Positions 7,618-18,300 of a stretch of 64,000 nucleotides of DNA are shown in pieces. The notes under the pieces were generated by a model. That model had not been told where the DNA came from, ran no database searches, and was given only the letters and a program-made list of their open reading frames with translations. Position 1 is the stretch's first letter, and each line of letters opens with the position of its first letter. Both the position numbers and the translations under genes were made by a program. Source of the stretch: Flavobacterium circumlabens (GTDB lineage Bacteria > Bacteroidota > Bacteroidia > Flavobacteriales > Flavobacteriaceae); NCBI RefSeq assembly GCF_004345565.1, contig NZ_SLWA01000002.1, forward strand, positions 434,001 to 498,000. Reading direction: 5' to 3'.

Positions 7618-8613
7618 ATGGCAAAATTTGAAGAACAGGCAACTCAAACTCTTTTTGAGAAAAATTTCATTACCGAAGAACAACTGGTTCAGATAAAAAA
7701 TTATCGAAGTTCAGGTATTTTTTCATTAAATGCGGAATTAAAAATGTTTCTGTATTTAGGAGTTTTGCTTTTTACATCCGGAATCGGAATCCTGATTTAT
7801 CAAAACATTGACACGATCGGACATATTGCAATTTTGTCTTTGTTGCTTATTGTTATAGTAATCTGTTTTTATTTTTGTTTTAAGAATTCAAAAGGATTTC
7901 AGAAATCAGAAACGGCTTTTGAAAGTCCTGTTTTAGAATATCTGGTACTTGCTGCGAATATCCTGACGTGTATTTTTATAGGTTATCTGCAATTTCAATA
8001 CAAACCTTTCGGCACGCATTATGGTCTGGCAACATTGGTTCCGACGCTGGTGAGTTTCTTTTGCGCGTATTATTTTGACAATAAAAGTGTATTGACGATC
8101 GCGATTACAGGTTTGACAGCGTATGTCGGTTTTTCGGTAACACCGCAGGATTTGCTTAAAAACGATTTCTATTCACATCAGGATTTAAGTTATTCTGCCG
8201 TCATATTAGGAGGTTTATTAATACTATGGACAATTTATAGTTCAAGAATTCAACTAAAAACACACTTTAATCTCATCTACCTGACATTTGCACTGCACAT
8301 GATCAGTATCGCTTCCATTAGCAATTTGGTTAACGAACATAAGGGAATTTGGTTTGCTTTTTCTATTATTCTGGCCGGATCCAGTTTTTATTTTTATAAA
8401 ATCAGCCATGAAGTAAAGGCAATATCCTTGTTTGTTTTTATGATTATCTATGCTTACATCGGAATAAATATCTTTATTTTCAGGATTTTCGAAAATATAG
8501 ACTTTTCAGATATTTGGGTCTTATTTGTTATGGTTATCCCTGCCTATTTCATTGGTTCCATAATTCTGTTTATCAAATTAATTAAGAACTTCAATAAAGA
8601 AATCGCCGAATGA
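7618..8613 (+). CDS. DUF2157-type multi-pass membrane protein, first of a pair
   Basis: The N-terminal 40 residues are soluble (KFEEQATQTLFEKNFITEEQLVQIKNY and on), resembling the start of DUF2157 proteins. About nine or ten hydrophobic segments follow, beginning at MFLYLGVLLFTSGIGILIYQ (about 43-62) and ending at VMVIPAYFIGSIILFIKL. Length is 331 aa. No catalytic motif is seen and no function is established. The stop codon overlaps the start of the next gene by four bases (ATGA), implying translational coupling and perhaps a two-protein complex in the inner membrane. Confidence 0.7.
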   Translation: MAKFEEQATQTLFEKNFITEEQLVQIKNYRSSGIFSLNAELKMFLYLGVLLFTSGIGILIYQNIDTIGHIAILSLLLIVIVICFYFCFKNSKGFQKSETAFESPVLEYLVLAANILTCIFIGYLQFQYKPFGTHYGLATLVPTLVSFFCAYYFDNKSVLTIAITGLTAYVGFSVTPQDLLKNDFYSHQDLSYSAVILGGLLILWTIYSSRIQLKTHFNLIYLTFALHMISIASISNLVNEHKGIWFAFSIILAGSSFYFYKISHEVKAISLFVFMIIYAYIGINIFIFRIFENIDFSDIWVLFVMVIPAYFIGSIILFIKLIKNFNKEIAE

Positions 8614-9779
8614 TACTATTAAATAAGAGTAAGTTAAAAAATTCAGCTTTAATTGATGAAGCAGATTCATTAAAAAACGCAGGCTTTATAGGAAAAGAGC
8701 AGCTTGACTTTATAAAAAAAGAACTTCCTGTGCTTAACAGTCATAATAATATTCTCGTACGTATCGGTTTCTTTTTGTTAGGTTCCTTTTTGTATTCGTC
8801 TTTGTGTGGTGTGGTTTCCCTTTTGGGTCTTTCGGGAATGGATGAGAGCTGGAAAATATTTCCCTATCTGTTTGCAATAATCGGTGTTGTGGGATCTGAA
8901 ATTCTCACCAAACAGGATTATCACAATCACGGCCTGGATGATGCTTTTATCTTAGGTTTGCAGTTGAATATTGGTTTTGCTGTGGGAGTTTCGACAGATG
9001 GTGATAATATATTGGCCATTACAATTGCTGTGACAATCGCTTCCATTATATCGTATTTGCGTTATGTACATTTGCTCTCCGCATTGGTTTTTTACCTCGC
9101 CTTTACGGCAACGTTAGGATATGCTATATTTGATTTTCTGGAAGCAGGACAGGCAATTTTGCCCTTCTTTATGATGTTCTACGGCATAGGAACGTATTAC
9201 TTTTGCCGAAGACTTATAAGTAAACTCGACGAACCATTCTATTATAAGGGAATTGTTTTAATAAAAAATATGAGTTTAATCCTGCTGTATTTTTCGGGAA
9301 ATTACTTAGTGGTTCGGGAATTTTCAGCAAGCCTGGCCGATACTTATTATGAAGTAAGTCCTGAAATTCCGTTTGCATTTTTCTTTTGGATATTTACATT
9401 TGGTATTCCGGTTTTATACTTGTTTTTTGCTTTAAAAAACAAAGACCGGATCATGCTGTGGATTAGTTTTGCCGCGGTTGCTTTTTCCTTCTACAGCTTC
9501 AGGTTTTATTATTCGGTTTTACCAATAGAAATTGCATTAACACTCGGAGGCTTGGTTTTATTTGCCATAGCATTTTTATCCATCAGAAAATTAAAACACA
9601 AAGAAACCGGATTAACATTTAAACCGGACAGAATAGCCAATTCAAATGCCTTTTTAAATGCCGAAGCACTACTTATCGCTTCAACATTTGGAATGAAACC
9701 AGAAGTAAAATCACCGGAATCCCCAATGGAATTTGGAGGAGGAGGTTTTAGCGGAGGAGGATCTGAAGGGAATTTTTGA
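8610..9779 (+). CDS. DUF2157-type membrane protein with Gly-rich tail, second of a pair
   Basis: The 389-aa protein starts with a soluble segment much like its neighbour's (ALIDEADSLKNAGFIGKEQLDFIKKEL), then has about ten hydrophobic segments. It ends in GGGGFSGGGSEGNF. Similar glycine/serine tails are known at the C-terminus of membrane TPM-domain proteins, but no TPM domain is visible. Gene 1 and gene 2 look like paralogues that have diverged. Function is unknown. The 4-bp overlap with the upstream gene and the terminator at 9864 define a two-gene operon. Confidence 0.7.
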   Translation: MILLNKSKLKNSALIDEADSLKNAGFIGKEQLDFIKKELPVLNSHNNILVRIGFFLLGSFLYSSLCGVVSLLGLSGMDESWKIFPYLFAIIGVVGSEILTKQDYHNHGLDDAFILGLQLNIGFAVGVSTDGDNILAITIAVTIASIISYLRYVHLLSALVFYLAFTATLGYAIFDFLEAGQAILPFFMMFYGIGTYYFCRRLISKLDEPFYYKGIVLIKNMSLILLYFSGNYLVVREFSASLADTYYEVSPEIPFAFFFWIFTFGIPVLYLFFALKNKDRIMLWISFAAVAFSFYSFRFYYSVLPIEIALTLGGLVLFAIAFLSIRKLKHKETGLTFKPDRIANSNAFLNAEALLIASTFGMKPEVKSPESPMEFGGGGFSGGGSEGNF

Positions 9780-9980
9780 TTTTTTTCAGGAGTTAAGAGT
9801 TATGAGCTATAAGTTATAAGTTAGAATTGAACCATAAACTATAAACCATAAATCCTAAACTACAAAAAAAGTAAAACCCTGAACTGCAAAATTCAGGGTT
9901 TTACTTTTTTTGTTTCTATTTCTATTTCTATTTCGTACTCCTAACTCATGACTAATAACTCATAACTTCCCCCACCTTTC
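9780..9980. repeat. Convergent spacer with AACTCATAACT words around a terminator
   Basis: Left side words AGTTATGAGCTATAAGTTATAAGTTA (9793-9822 region) are answered on the right side by CTAACTCATGACTAATAACTCATAACT (9942-9968). The whole gap can thus form an outer imperfect hairpin around the perfect inner terminator. TTTCTATTTCTATTTCTATTTC at 9912-9934 is a short TTTCTA tandem. Confidence 0.65.
9864..9911. terminator. Bidirectional terminator between DUF2157 pair and ytxJ
   Basis: A perfect 20-bp stem (9864-9883 and 9892-9911) with an 8-nt loop has A-runs on the left and T-runs on the right. It can stop transcription from both converging genes. Confidence 0.92.
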
Positions 9981-10370
9981 CTAAACTTTAGCTTTCAAAG
10001 CTTCAGCATCAATATCACTGTGGGAAACGTTGTAAACGGCCTTACCGTTTTTGATTAAAATCAATTGAGGTGATTCGTGATAGACGTTAAATCGGTTGGC
10101 GATTTCATTAGACACATCACGGTGTTCAATTAAATCCAAAAAGAAAGCATCAACTGTTTCCTTCAGATCATACTCTCTTTCAAATTGTTTCAAAGCCATC
10201 CGGCTAATGCTGCATCTTGTACTGTGTTTAAAAATTACAACAGGCTTAACATTAGAAAGGGTTTGTATATCTTCTAACTGTGCTAAATTTGTAAGAGGAA
10301 TCCAGTTTACTTTGCTTTTTTGTGAATCAGATTTTTCTGAATCTCCGAAGATTGAATTTAAAAAACTCAT
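9981..10370 (-). CDS. ytxJ: YtxJ-type bacilliredoxin-like monothiol protein
   Basis: A small thioredoxin-fold protein (129 aa from the preferred ATG at 10370; 139 aa from an ATG at 10400). The motif FKHSTRCSISRMALKQFE holds a single cysteine in the position of the thioredoxin active site, followed by the DLIEHRDVSNEIANRFNVYHESPQ region with the cis-proline. This pattern marks the YtxJ family (DUF2847), thought to reduce bacillithiol-mixed disulfides. Its presence suggests the organism uses bacillithiol. MSFLNSIF looks like a natural N-terminus, so I prefer the shorter start. The gene diverges from clpB across a 210-nt gap, a plausible stress pairing. Confidence 0.8.
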   Translation of the reverse strand: MSFLNSIFGDSEKSDSQKSKVNWIPLTNLAQLEDIQTLSNVKPVVIFKHSTRCSISRMALKQFEREYDLKETVDAFFLDLIEHRDVSNEIANRFNVYHESPQLILIKNGKAVYNVSHSDIDAEALKAKV

Positions 10371-10501
10371 ATTTTGACTGTTTTTATGACTTTTTGGCAT
10401 TTGTTATTGGTGAATTCTCAACTTTTAACGCCATTATGTCTGTATTTTTACTATGGACTATAATTTGAATAGATAGTAGCAAAGTTATATCATTTAAAAT
10501 T

Positions 10502-10533
10502 AAATTTTGATGTAATAAAATCAAATTTTGATG
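10502..10533. promoter_or_regulatory. Direct repeat AAATTTTGATG x2, spaced 21 bp, upstream of clpB
   Basis: AAATTTTGATG occurs at 10502-10512 and again, exactly, at 10523-10533, two helical turns apart. The site is in the ytxJ/clpB divergent region, about 48 bases before the clpB ATG. It looks like a binding site for a dimeric regulator on one face of the DNA. No CIRCE element was seen. Confidence 0.45.
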
Positions 10534-10580
10534 ATATCGAATTTTTAGAATTAAAATAAGAAACCTAAATCATACCAATC

Positions 10581-13181
10581 ATGAACATAAATAAATTTAC
10601 AACTAAATCTCAGGAAGCGATTCAGCTGTCACAGCAGTTGGCGCAACGATACGGGCAACAGCAAATCGAAAACGAACACATTCTAAAGGCTATTTTTGAA
10701 GTGGACGAAAATGTGGCCCCCTTTATTTTGAAAAAACTCAATGTAAACGTACCCTTGTTTCTGCAGATTTTAGATTCAACCATTCAAAGCTTTCCTAAAG
10801 TTTCAGGAGGAGATATTGTGCTTTCAAGAGACGCAAAAAAAGCATTGAATGAAGCTGAAATCATTGCCCAGAAAATGAACGATGAATACGTTTCGATCGA
10901 GCATTTAATTTTGGCAATTTTTGATTCAAAAAGTAAAGTGTCCCAGATTTTAAAAGATCAGGGAGTTACGGGAAAAGCATTAAAAGCAACTATAGAGGAA
11001 CTTAGAAAAGGAGAAAGAGTGACTTCGGCATCCGCGGAGGAAAATTATAATTCGTTAAATAAATACGCTAAAAACCTGAACGAATTAGCGCGTACCGGAA
11101 AACTGGATCCCGTTATCGGCCGTGATGAAGAAATCCGACGCGTGTTACAGATCCTGACCCGCAGAACCAAAAACAATCCAATGTTAGTAGGTGAACCCGG
11201 AGTGGGTAAAACAGCCATAGCAGAAGGTCTGGCGCATAGAATTGTAGATGGCGATGTGCCTGAAAACCTGAAAGACAAAATTGTTTTCTCTCTGGATATG
11301 GGGGCATTGATTGCCGGCGCCAAATACAAAGGAGAATTTGAAGAAAGATTAAAATCGGTAGTAAAAGAAGTGACTGCCGCAGAAGGTGATATTGTTTTAT
11401 TTATCGATGAGATTCACACGCTGGTTGGAGCGGGCGGAGGAGAAGGCGCGATGGATGCTGCTAACATTTTAAAACCGGCTTTGGCTCGTGGAGAATTGAG
11501 AGCAATTGGAGCAACAACCTTAGATGAATACCAGAAATATTTTGAAAAAGACAAAGCTTTAGAGCGTCGTTTTCAAAAGATTTTAATTGATGAACCGGAT
11601 ACCGAAAGCGCGATTTCAATTTTGCGCGGTATCAAGGAGAAGTACGAAACACATCATAAAGTTCAGATAAAAGACGAAGCTATTATCGCAGCGGTAGAAC
11701 TTTCGCAGCGTTATATTACCAATCGTTTCCTACCGGACAAAGCAATTGATTTAATGGATGAAGCGGCTTCCAAATTACGCATGGAAATCAATTCAAAACC
11801 GGAAGAACTAGATGTGCTGGATCGTAAAATTATGCAGCTTGAAATCGAAATTGAAGCCATAAAACGCGAAAAAGAAGAGAGCAAGCTTAAGATTTTAAGA
11901 ATGGATCTTGCCAACCTGAAAGAGGAACGAAATGAAATCTACACCAAATGGAAATCTGAAAAAGATGTCGTAGATGGGGTTCAGGCTGTAAAATTAGAAA
12001 TAGAAGATTTCAAGCATGAAGCAGAACGTGCGGAACGTGAAGGAGATTACGGAAAAGTAGCTGAAATCCGTTACGGAAAAATCAAGGAAGCACAAGAACG
12101 TCTGGATGTTTTAGTAAAACAATTGCAGGAATACCAATCCGGTAATTCTTTGATTAAAGAAGAAGTAACGCGCGAAGATATTGCTGAAGTAGTCGCAAAA
12201 TGGACTGGTATTCCGGTAATGAAAATGCTTCAGACCGAAAGAGAAAAGCTGTTGCATCTGGAGGATGAATTACACAAACGAGTGGTAGGTCAGGAAGAAG
12301 CGATTGAAGCCGTAAGTGATGCTGTTAGAAGAAGCCGTGCCGGTTTGCAGGATATGAAAAAACCTGTTGGGACATTCTTGTTTTTAGGAACTACCGGAGT
12401 GGGGAAAACAGAGCTTGCAAAAGCTTTGGCGGAATATCTATTTGACGATGAAAATGCCATGACCCGTATTGATATGAGTGAATACCAGGAACGCCACAGT
12501 GTGAGTCGTTTGGTAGGAGCGCCTCCGGGATATGTGGGTTACGATGAAGGAGGACAATTGACAGAAGCGGTACGCAGAAAACCTTATTCCGTGATTTTGC
12601 TGGATGAGATCGAAAAAGCACATCCGGATACCTTCAATATTTTATTGCAGGTTTTAGATGAAGGCCGACTAACCGATAATAAAGGGCGTCTGGCTGATTT
12701 TAAAAATACCATTATCATTATGACGTCCAATATGGGAAGTCAGATTATTCAGGAGAAATTCGATAATAGGAAAGGCGGAATCGAAGCTGCTACAGAAGCT
12801 GCAAAAGTGGAAGTTTTAGGTTTACTGAAACAAACTGTACGTCCCGAATTTATAAATCGTATCGATGAAATTGTATTGTTTACACCTTTAACGATAGAAA
12901 ATATTTCGAGAATTGTGAGCTTACAACTTAAGAGTGTAACCAAAATGCTGGCCTTACAAGGTATTGCAATGGATGCCACTCCCGAAGCAATTAAATATCT
13001 GTCAGATAAAGGTTATGATACTCAATTTGGGGCAAGGCCGGTAAAACGTGTTATCCAGAGAGAGGTATTGAATCAGTTGTCGAAAGAAATTCTGTCCAAC
13101 ACTATTACAACCGATAGTATCATTTTAATTGATGCTTTCGACGGAAAACTGGTTTTCAGAAACCAGACCCATAAAGTTTAA
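10581..13181 (+). CDS. clpB: ATP-dependent disaggregase ClpB
   Basis: Cytoplasmic hexameric Hsp100 chaperone that works with DnaK to extract proteins from aggregates. At 866 aa it is full length. Order: N-domain (1-150), first AAA+ with [13 protein letters not shown] and [14 protein letters not shown], coiled-coil M-domain (about 400-520, [20 protein letters not shown] and following), second AAA+ with [25 protein letters not shown] and [12 protein letters not shown]. The M-domain separates ClpB from ClpA/ClpC. The gene stands alone, with a direct repeat upstream and a terminator just after. Heat-shock control is expected but no known operator was recognised. Confidence 0.97.
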   Translation: MNINKFTTKSQEAIQLSQQLAQRYGQQQIENEHILKAIFEVDENVAPFILKKLNVNVPLFLQILDSTIQSFPKVSGGDIVLSRDAKKALNEAEIIAQKMNDEYVSIEHLILAIFDSKSKVSQILKDQGVTGKALKATIEELRKGERVTSASAEENYNSLNKYAKNLNELARTGKLDPVIGRDEEIRRVLQILTRRTKNNPMLVGEPGVGKTAIAEGLAHRIVDGDVPENLKDKIVFSLDMGALIAGAKYKGEFEERLKSVVKEVTAAEGDIVLFIDEIHTLVGAGGGEGAMDAANILKPALARGELRAIGATTLDEYQKYFEKDKALERRFQKILIDEPDTESAISILRGIKEKYETHHKVQIKDEAIIAAVELSQRYITNRFLPDKAIDLMDEAASKLRMEINSKPEELDVLDRKIMQLEIEIEAIKREKEESKLKILRMDLANLKEERNEIYTKWKSEKDVVDGVQAVKLEIEDFKHEAERAEREGDYGKVAEIRYGKIKEAQERLDVLVKQLQEYQSGNSLIKEEVTREDIAEVVAKWTGIPVMKMLQTEREKLLHLEDELHKRVVGQEEAIEAVSDAVRRSRAGLQDMKKPVGTFLFLGTTGVGKTELAKALAEYLFDDENAMTRIDMSEYQERHSVSRLVGAPPGYVGYDEGGQLTEAVRRKPYSVILLDEIEKAHPDTFNILLQVLDEGRLTDNKGRLADFKNTIIIMTSNMGSQIIQEKFDNRKGGIEAATEAAKVEVLGLLKQTVRPEFINRIDEIVLFTPLTIENISRIVSLQLKSVTKMLALQGIAMDATPEAIKYLSDKGYDTQFGARPVKRVIQREVLNQLSKEILSNTITTDSIILIDAFDGKLVFRNQTHKV

Positions 13182-13212
13182 TGATTTTGTTTAGTTAATT
13201 ATTAAATTGGGG

Positions 13213-13246
13213 AAGCATCAGCTGAAAGGCTGGTGCTTTTTTTTTT
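13213..13246 (+). terminator. Terminator after clpB
   Basis: AAGCATCAGC (13213-13222) pairs with GCTGGTGCTT (13229-13238) with one G-T pair, then a run of Ts. Confidence 0.9.
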
Positions 13247-13347
13247 AAAGTTTGAAATCCGTGAATAATGAAACTTTTTTGAAAAGTAATATAAATCAAA
13301 TTAAAAATTAAGTACAGAAATTTACGAATAACTTAAAACAAAAAATC

Positions 13348-13467
13348 ATGAACAATATTTTTAGAGGATTAATAGCAGGTTATGGTGCGAAAAAATTAGG
13401 AGGGGGATGCTTCGGTACTATCTTTGTCTTTGTAATTATCTGGTTGCTATTAGGACAGTGCAGCTAA
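13348..13467 (+). CDS. 39-aa single-span membrane peptide
   Basis: This short ORF (ATG 13348, TAA 13465-13467) begins MNNIFRGLIAGYGAKKLGGG and continues with CFGTIFVFVIIWLLLGQCS. It has a basic, glycine-rich head, then one hydrophobic helix of about 15 residues and a C-terminal QCS. The Gly run plus a single span resembles small membrane proteins that sit beside stress genes. The promoter region is AT-rich without an exact TAnnTTTG. It lies between clpB's terminator and the DUF808 gene and could share a transcript with the latter. Function is unknown; coding status rests on the ordered amphipathic-then-hydrophobic layout. Confidence 0.6.
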   Translation: MNNIFRGLIAGYGAKKLGGGCFGTIFVFVIIWLLLGQCS

Positions 13468-13587
13468 TTTTTTAGGAAAAAATTGATAAAAAAGTAGTAG
13501 ATTCGCGTACGTAAAAAATAAATAACGTTAATTAAATTAGGTTCTGAAATCCAGTTAATTACGTAATTCATAAAATAAAAAAATATA

Positions 13588-14463
13588 ATGGCATCAGGTT
13601 TTTTCGTACTATTAGATGATATCGCAGCAATCATGGATGATGTTGCCGTAATGAGCAAAGTAGCAGCAAAGAAAACTGCGGGTATTTTGGGTGATGATTT
13701 AGCCGTTAATGCCGAAAAAGCTTCAGGATTTGCTTCTTCAAGGGAACTTCCCGTTTTATGGGCAATTAGCAAAGGGTCACTTCTTAACAAAATCATTATT
13801 CTGCCAATTGCGTTTCTTTTAAGCGCCTTTTTTCCCATTGCAATCATTGTGATTTTAGTGCTTGGAGGCCTTTTCCTGGCGTATGAAGGTGCAGAAAAAA
13901 TATACGAATTTATATTTCCCCACGAACACGCTTCAGAAGGAATAACTGAAGAAACACTCACAGAGGAAGAAATTCTGGCTATCGAAAAAGATAAAATAAA
14001 ATCAGCTATTGTGACCGACTTTATTCTGTCGGTAGAAATAGTAATCATTGCTTTAGGAACCGTAATTGATAAACCTATTTCATCACAGATTGCAGTAGTT
14101 TCAATCGTTGCGCTGATTGCAACCATTGGTGTTTACGGGATTGTAGCCATAATCGTGAGAATGGATGAAGTAGGGTTTAAGATGATTCAGCACAGTAAAA
14201 AAGAAAAAAGTCTTTTGAAAACTATAGGAAACATACTGGTACAGGCGCTTCCAATAGTTATTAAAGCGTTAACAGTGATCGGTACAATCGCTTTACTTCT
14301 TGTCTCCGGAGGTTTATTTGTTCATAATATTGAATTTTTACATCATTTATTACCGCAATTTCCTTCCATTTTAAAAGAATTTATAATTGGACTGGTAGCC
14401 GGATTTATAGTTTTGGGAATTGTAAATCTTTTCAAAAAAATCTTCGGAAAGAAAGCACATTAA
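13588..14463 (+). CDS. DUF808 family membrane protein (YedI-like)
   Basis: A 291-aa inner-membrane protein. The opening ASGFFVLLDDIAAIMDDVAVMSKVAAKKTAGILGDDLAVNAE pattern is the hallmark of DUF808, seen in E. coli YedI. Several hydrophobic segments follow: LLNKIIILPIAFLLSAFFPIAIIVILVLGGLFLAYEG (two spans), VEIVIIALGTVI, ISSQIAVVSIVALIATIGVYGIVAI, and two more near the C-terminus. An acidic linker (EHASEGITEETLTEEEILAIEKDK) separates the halves. The biochemical role is unknown for the family. A terminator follows at 14490. Confidence 0.88.
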   Translation: MASGFFVLLDDIAAIMDDVAVMSKVAAKKTAGILGDDLAVNAEKASGFASSRELPVLWAISKGSLLNKIIILPIAFLLSAFFPIAIIVILVLGGLFLAYEGAEKIYEFIFPHEHASEGITEETLTEEEILAIEKDKIKSAIVTDFILSVEIVIIALGTVIDKPISSQIAVVSIVALIATIGVYGIVAIIVRMDEVGFKMIQHSKKEKSLLKTIGNILVQALPIVIKALTVIGTIALLLVSGGLFVHNIEFLHHLLPQFPSILKEFIIGLVAGFIVLGIVNLFKKIFGKKAH

Positions 14464-14489
14464 TTAAATCATATTCAGACAATATCAGG

Positions 14490-14518
14490 ACATCAGCTGC
14501 AAAGCTGGTGTTTTTTTT
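14490..14518 (+). terminator. Terminator after DUF808 gene
   Basis: ACATCAGCT (14490-14498), loop GCAA, AGCTGGTGT (14503-14511), then Ts to 14518. It is similar in sequence to the clpB terminator. Confidence 0.9.
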
Positions 14519-14651
14519 ATACTTTTTTTTCAAGAATAAAAATTTGGTAACCAGTTGTTTACTATTTTGTTTTCGTTATTTAACATTTTTTGTAAGCAAC
14601 CTTATGAATGTATTCCCCTCTTCATAATAAAATAACAAACAAATATTTATT

Positions 14652-15065
14652 ATGAAAAAGTTTAGATTAAAATCAGTTTTATTAGTATTATTCTCGTTAA
14701 CATTATTTGCATCCTGTGATAGTGATGATGACAAAACACCTGATCCTGTAAAGGAAACTGTAAAAAATGCTTTGGCAACTGAAGTAACGGGACCTGCAAC
14801 CGGAAAAGTAAACACAGAACTTAGTTATGAGGTTACTTTTTTACCGGACAACTCTTGTGGAGAGCTTAACAAATTTACAGAAGCAACCATTGGTACCGTA
14901 AAAGGTTTACAGGTAGAAGTAAAATATCCTGAGGTTTGTACGCAACAGGTTCCGACCCCTAAAAAAGCAGTTTATAAATTTAAATCGGCAGAAAAAGGAA
15001 CTTTCGAAATTAAATTCAAAAAATCAGAAACTGAATTTATAATTCAGAAAGTGGTTATTGATTAA
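14652..15065 (+). CDS. Small secreted lipoprotein, unknown
   Basis: 137 aa. The N-terminus has a lysine-rich head, a hydrophobic core and the lipobox LFASC, giving a lipid-anchored Cys22. The residues after it are DSDDDKTPD. Acidic residues at +2 to +5 fit the lipoprotein surface-export signal described in flavobacteria such as Capnocytophaga, so surface exposure is possible. The rest looks like a single beta-rich domain with two further cysteines (NSCGELN, EVCTQQ) that could form a disulfide. I do not recognise the domain. A terminator lies at 15139. Confidence 0.75.
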   Translation: MKKFRLKSVLLVLFSLTLFASCDSDDDKTPDPVKETVKNALATEVTGPATGKVNTELSYEVTFLPDNSCGELNKFTEATIGTVKGLQVEVKYPEVCTQQVPTPKKAVYKFKSAEKGTFEIKFKKSETEFIIQKVVID

Positions 15066-15138
15066 TTCACTTTAACCCTTTAAAAACGAAAGCTAATTAG
15101 TTAAGTTCTATTAAATAATTTCATCATTATTTTCAATT

Positions 15139-15165
15139 AAACACCAGTCTCAGATTGGTGTTTTT
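15139..15165 (+). terminator. Terminator after small lipoprotein gene
   Basis: AAACACCA (15139-15146) and TGGTGTTT (15156-15163) form a stem followed by Ts. Confidence 0.85.
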
Positions 15166-15296
15166 ATTTGTAAGATGTTTTAATTACATCAATTTTTCTG
15201 ATCTAATTAAAATTGTACTCATTCATGATAAATTATTATATTATAAGTTTAAAGTTGATTTATTTGTATGAAATAATAGGTTAATTTAAAAATAGT

Positions 15297-15323
15297 TTTG
15301 GTTATGTTAATTGTTTATTTTTG
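15297..15323 (+). promoter_or_regulatory. Flavobacterial promoter for the Ycf48-repeat gene
   Basis: TATTTTTG (15316-15323) fits the -7 element TAnnTTTG. TTTG at 15297-15300 could be the -33 element, though the 15-nt gap is short. The start codon is 28 nt downstream of the -7 element. Confidence 0.6.
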
Positions 15324-15350
15324 CGATATATTTCAAACCCTTAATCTCTT

Positions 15351-18300
15351 ATGATAAAACCTTTACACTATTGCATAATTGCTTTTTTCTCATTTTTTTG
15401 CTTTACTTCAAATATAATTTCTCAAAATAATTGGAAATTATTAAATCCTACCCCTTCTTATAAAACCGGTAAGGAAATTAAATTTATATCTGAAAGTACC
15501 GGATTTATCTTAAACGATAATGAAATATTAGAGACTGTCGATTCTGGTATAAGCTGGAAAAAGAAGCAAAATATTAATAGCGGTAATGATTTGAAATTTT
15601 ATAATAATTTAGGTTATATTGTAGGTAAAGATGGCTATATATTAAAATCACTTGATTCCGGTACTTCATGGACACAAGTGAATACAGGATTTGTAGCTAA
15701 TTTTAACACTGTAACTATCGTTAATGAAACAATAATCATTATTTCAAGTTCAAATAGTATTATTAAATCACTAGATGGAGGTAGTACCTGGATAAGTTTA
15801 AATATCCCCAATGTAACCGTTAATAAAACTTTTTTTACGACATCGCTAATTGGACACGCAGCATGCAATAACGGAACAATGCTTAAAACAATTGATGGCG
15901 GAGTTAATTGGTATTCAACCATGACTTCTAATAGTACTCCCTCTAATTTTTTTACCGTTTATTTTATCAATCAAAATGTTGGTTTTGCAACCCGTGAACA
16001 TCATGATCTTTATAAAACAACAGATGGTGGAGAAACCTGGACAGAAATCCCCGCAATTTCTGATGCTATATATACATTTTCGTTTTTAAATGAAAATGTT
16101 GGTTATGCAGCAGGAGATCACGGAGTAATTTTTAAAACAACAGATGGCGGTCTTACATGGGATTGGGCAGGATTTCAAATTGGACGTATATATAATACTA
16201 GTATTTACGGGATTCACTTTGTAGATGATAACATAGGATTTGCTACCGGTGCCAGAGGCAGAATTATTAAAACAACAGACGGTGGTAAAACATGGACTGA
16301 AAATTCTCCAACTTACAACGATATTAACAACTTACAATTTTTAACAAATGAAACAGGTTTTGCTCAATCGGGAAATTCATTTTTTAAAACAACAGATTCA
16401 GGTAAAAGCTGGAATAGTGTGGGTTCAATAGATTATGATAGATATTCTTATATAGCTACATTCAAATTTTTGAATGAAAATTTAGGTTATGCTGTTTCTG
16501 GAGGTACATATGGAGGTTATGTTTTTAAAACATTAGACGGAGGAGTTACATGGAATGCATTAAATGATGGATTTAGAATAATTGATGAAGGAGCTAATTC
16601 CTTATCCCTTTTTGATGAAAACACAGTTGTGATTTCCGGAGGATATAATCGGCCAAAAGTAATAAAAACAACAGATGGAGGAAAAAATTGGGTAGAACTT
16701 TCAAGTTCTAGTTTTATTAAAATCCAATTTTTAGATGAAAATATTGGTTATGCACATAACTATTATGATAAGAAAATATATAAAACAATTGACGGAGGAA
16801 CTAATTGGACTGTTGTATTTACAGCTGAGGAAGACATAAAATCAATAGATTTTCTGGATAAAGATAATGGTTATATAGCAGGTTCTAACGGTTTGATTTT
16901 AAAAACAAAAAATGGAGGAATAGATTGGAAAAAGCTTACCATTCCTTATGAATATTATACTTATATTAAGTTTTATTCTAAAAATGTCGGATATCTTTTT
17001 GATGAAGATGGTAAATTGTATAAAACTGAAAATGGTGGTAACAGCTGGAAAAACATATATACTTTGCCATCAGGATTTACCAGCAATAGTATTACAATTG
17101 TTGGGAAAGATATTTATTTATCCGGAGAATATGGTAAAATATTAAAAAGTGAAGTAGATTTTGAACCATTCAATTTGCAATTAAATCCGGCCGAAAATAT
17201 TCTTAGCCGTACTGCAGTTTTATCTGGAAGTGTAAGTGTGAATAAAGATTATTTTGATAACGCCCGTCTTGAATATTTTAATTCTGCTGTAATACATAAA
17301 CAGGATATTTCTACAAATACAATAAATCCTGGTACATCAATAGATTTTTCTTTGCCAGTATCAGATCTCGATCCTGATTCAACCTACTATTATAGAATTG
17401 TAGCAACTCGTGATAATGTATCTTACTATAGTGACCTGAAAATTTTTAACACAAAGGAAGATTATTTGATAACAATAAATACCATCAATAATGTTTCTTC
17501 AAATAAGGCAGAAATTATTGGAAGCATAACATCTTATAAATATGATATTACCGATGTTGAATATCAATATAGTCCCGAGCAAAATTTTTCAAAATATGAT
17601 ATTCTCAATAATAGTGTAATTGTCAAAGGAAATACAACTGAAAATATAGCCGGAACTTTATCTGATTTAAAACCAAAAACTATTTATTACGTAAGGCTTA
17701 AGGCAAAGTATGAAGGAAAGGAAATTTATAGTCAAATCAGTTCTTTTGTCACCCTATCGGAATATGAAATAAACTTATATTATCCATCTGTAGTAAATAA
17801 TGATGTAACATTATCAGCTTATGTAATTACAAATAGTAAGGATATAAGCAATATCGTTTTTGAGTACGGAGTTTTAAATTATGAAAATACTATTGCTGCA
17901 AATATAGATTTGGTTTCAGCTGGTTCTTCAGGATATGTATCAGCATTGTTAGCTAATTTAGATCCTGATAAAATATACTTCTATAGATTAAAAGCGCTCA
18001 CCGGAGGAAATATAATTTATAGTCGGGAAGGAGTTTTTAATACTTCTAAAAAGATACTTCTAAAGGCAGGAAACGTAATCGAAAATAACAGCTCAATTAA
18101 ATTAACAGGATATGTAAATTCTATTGGAGGATATGTAACTAATATTGAATTTGAATATGGCACAACTGAAAGTTTAGGATCAACACTTAAAACCAATCCC
18201 AATTATGCGTACGGGAATAGTACCTATACATTTAGTGCGGATTTAGATAATCCTTTAAAAGGGGAAAAATACTATTATAGAATTAAAGGTATTGATGCAA

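Noticed and set aside
10096..10377. 93-aa ORF opposite ytxJ
   Set aside because: Shadow of the YtxJ reading frame, which has clear family motifs.
13464..14126. 220-aa ORF opposite the DUF808 gene
   Set aside because: It is antisense to a recognisable family member and its composition (Ser/Ile-rich) is that of a shadow frame.
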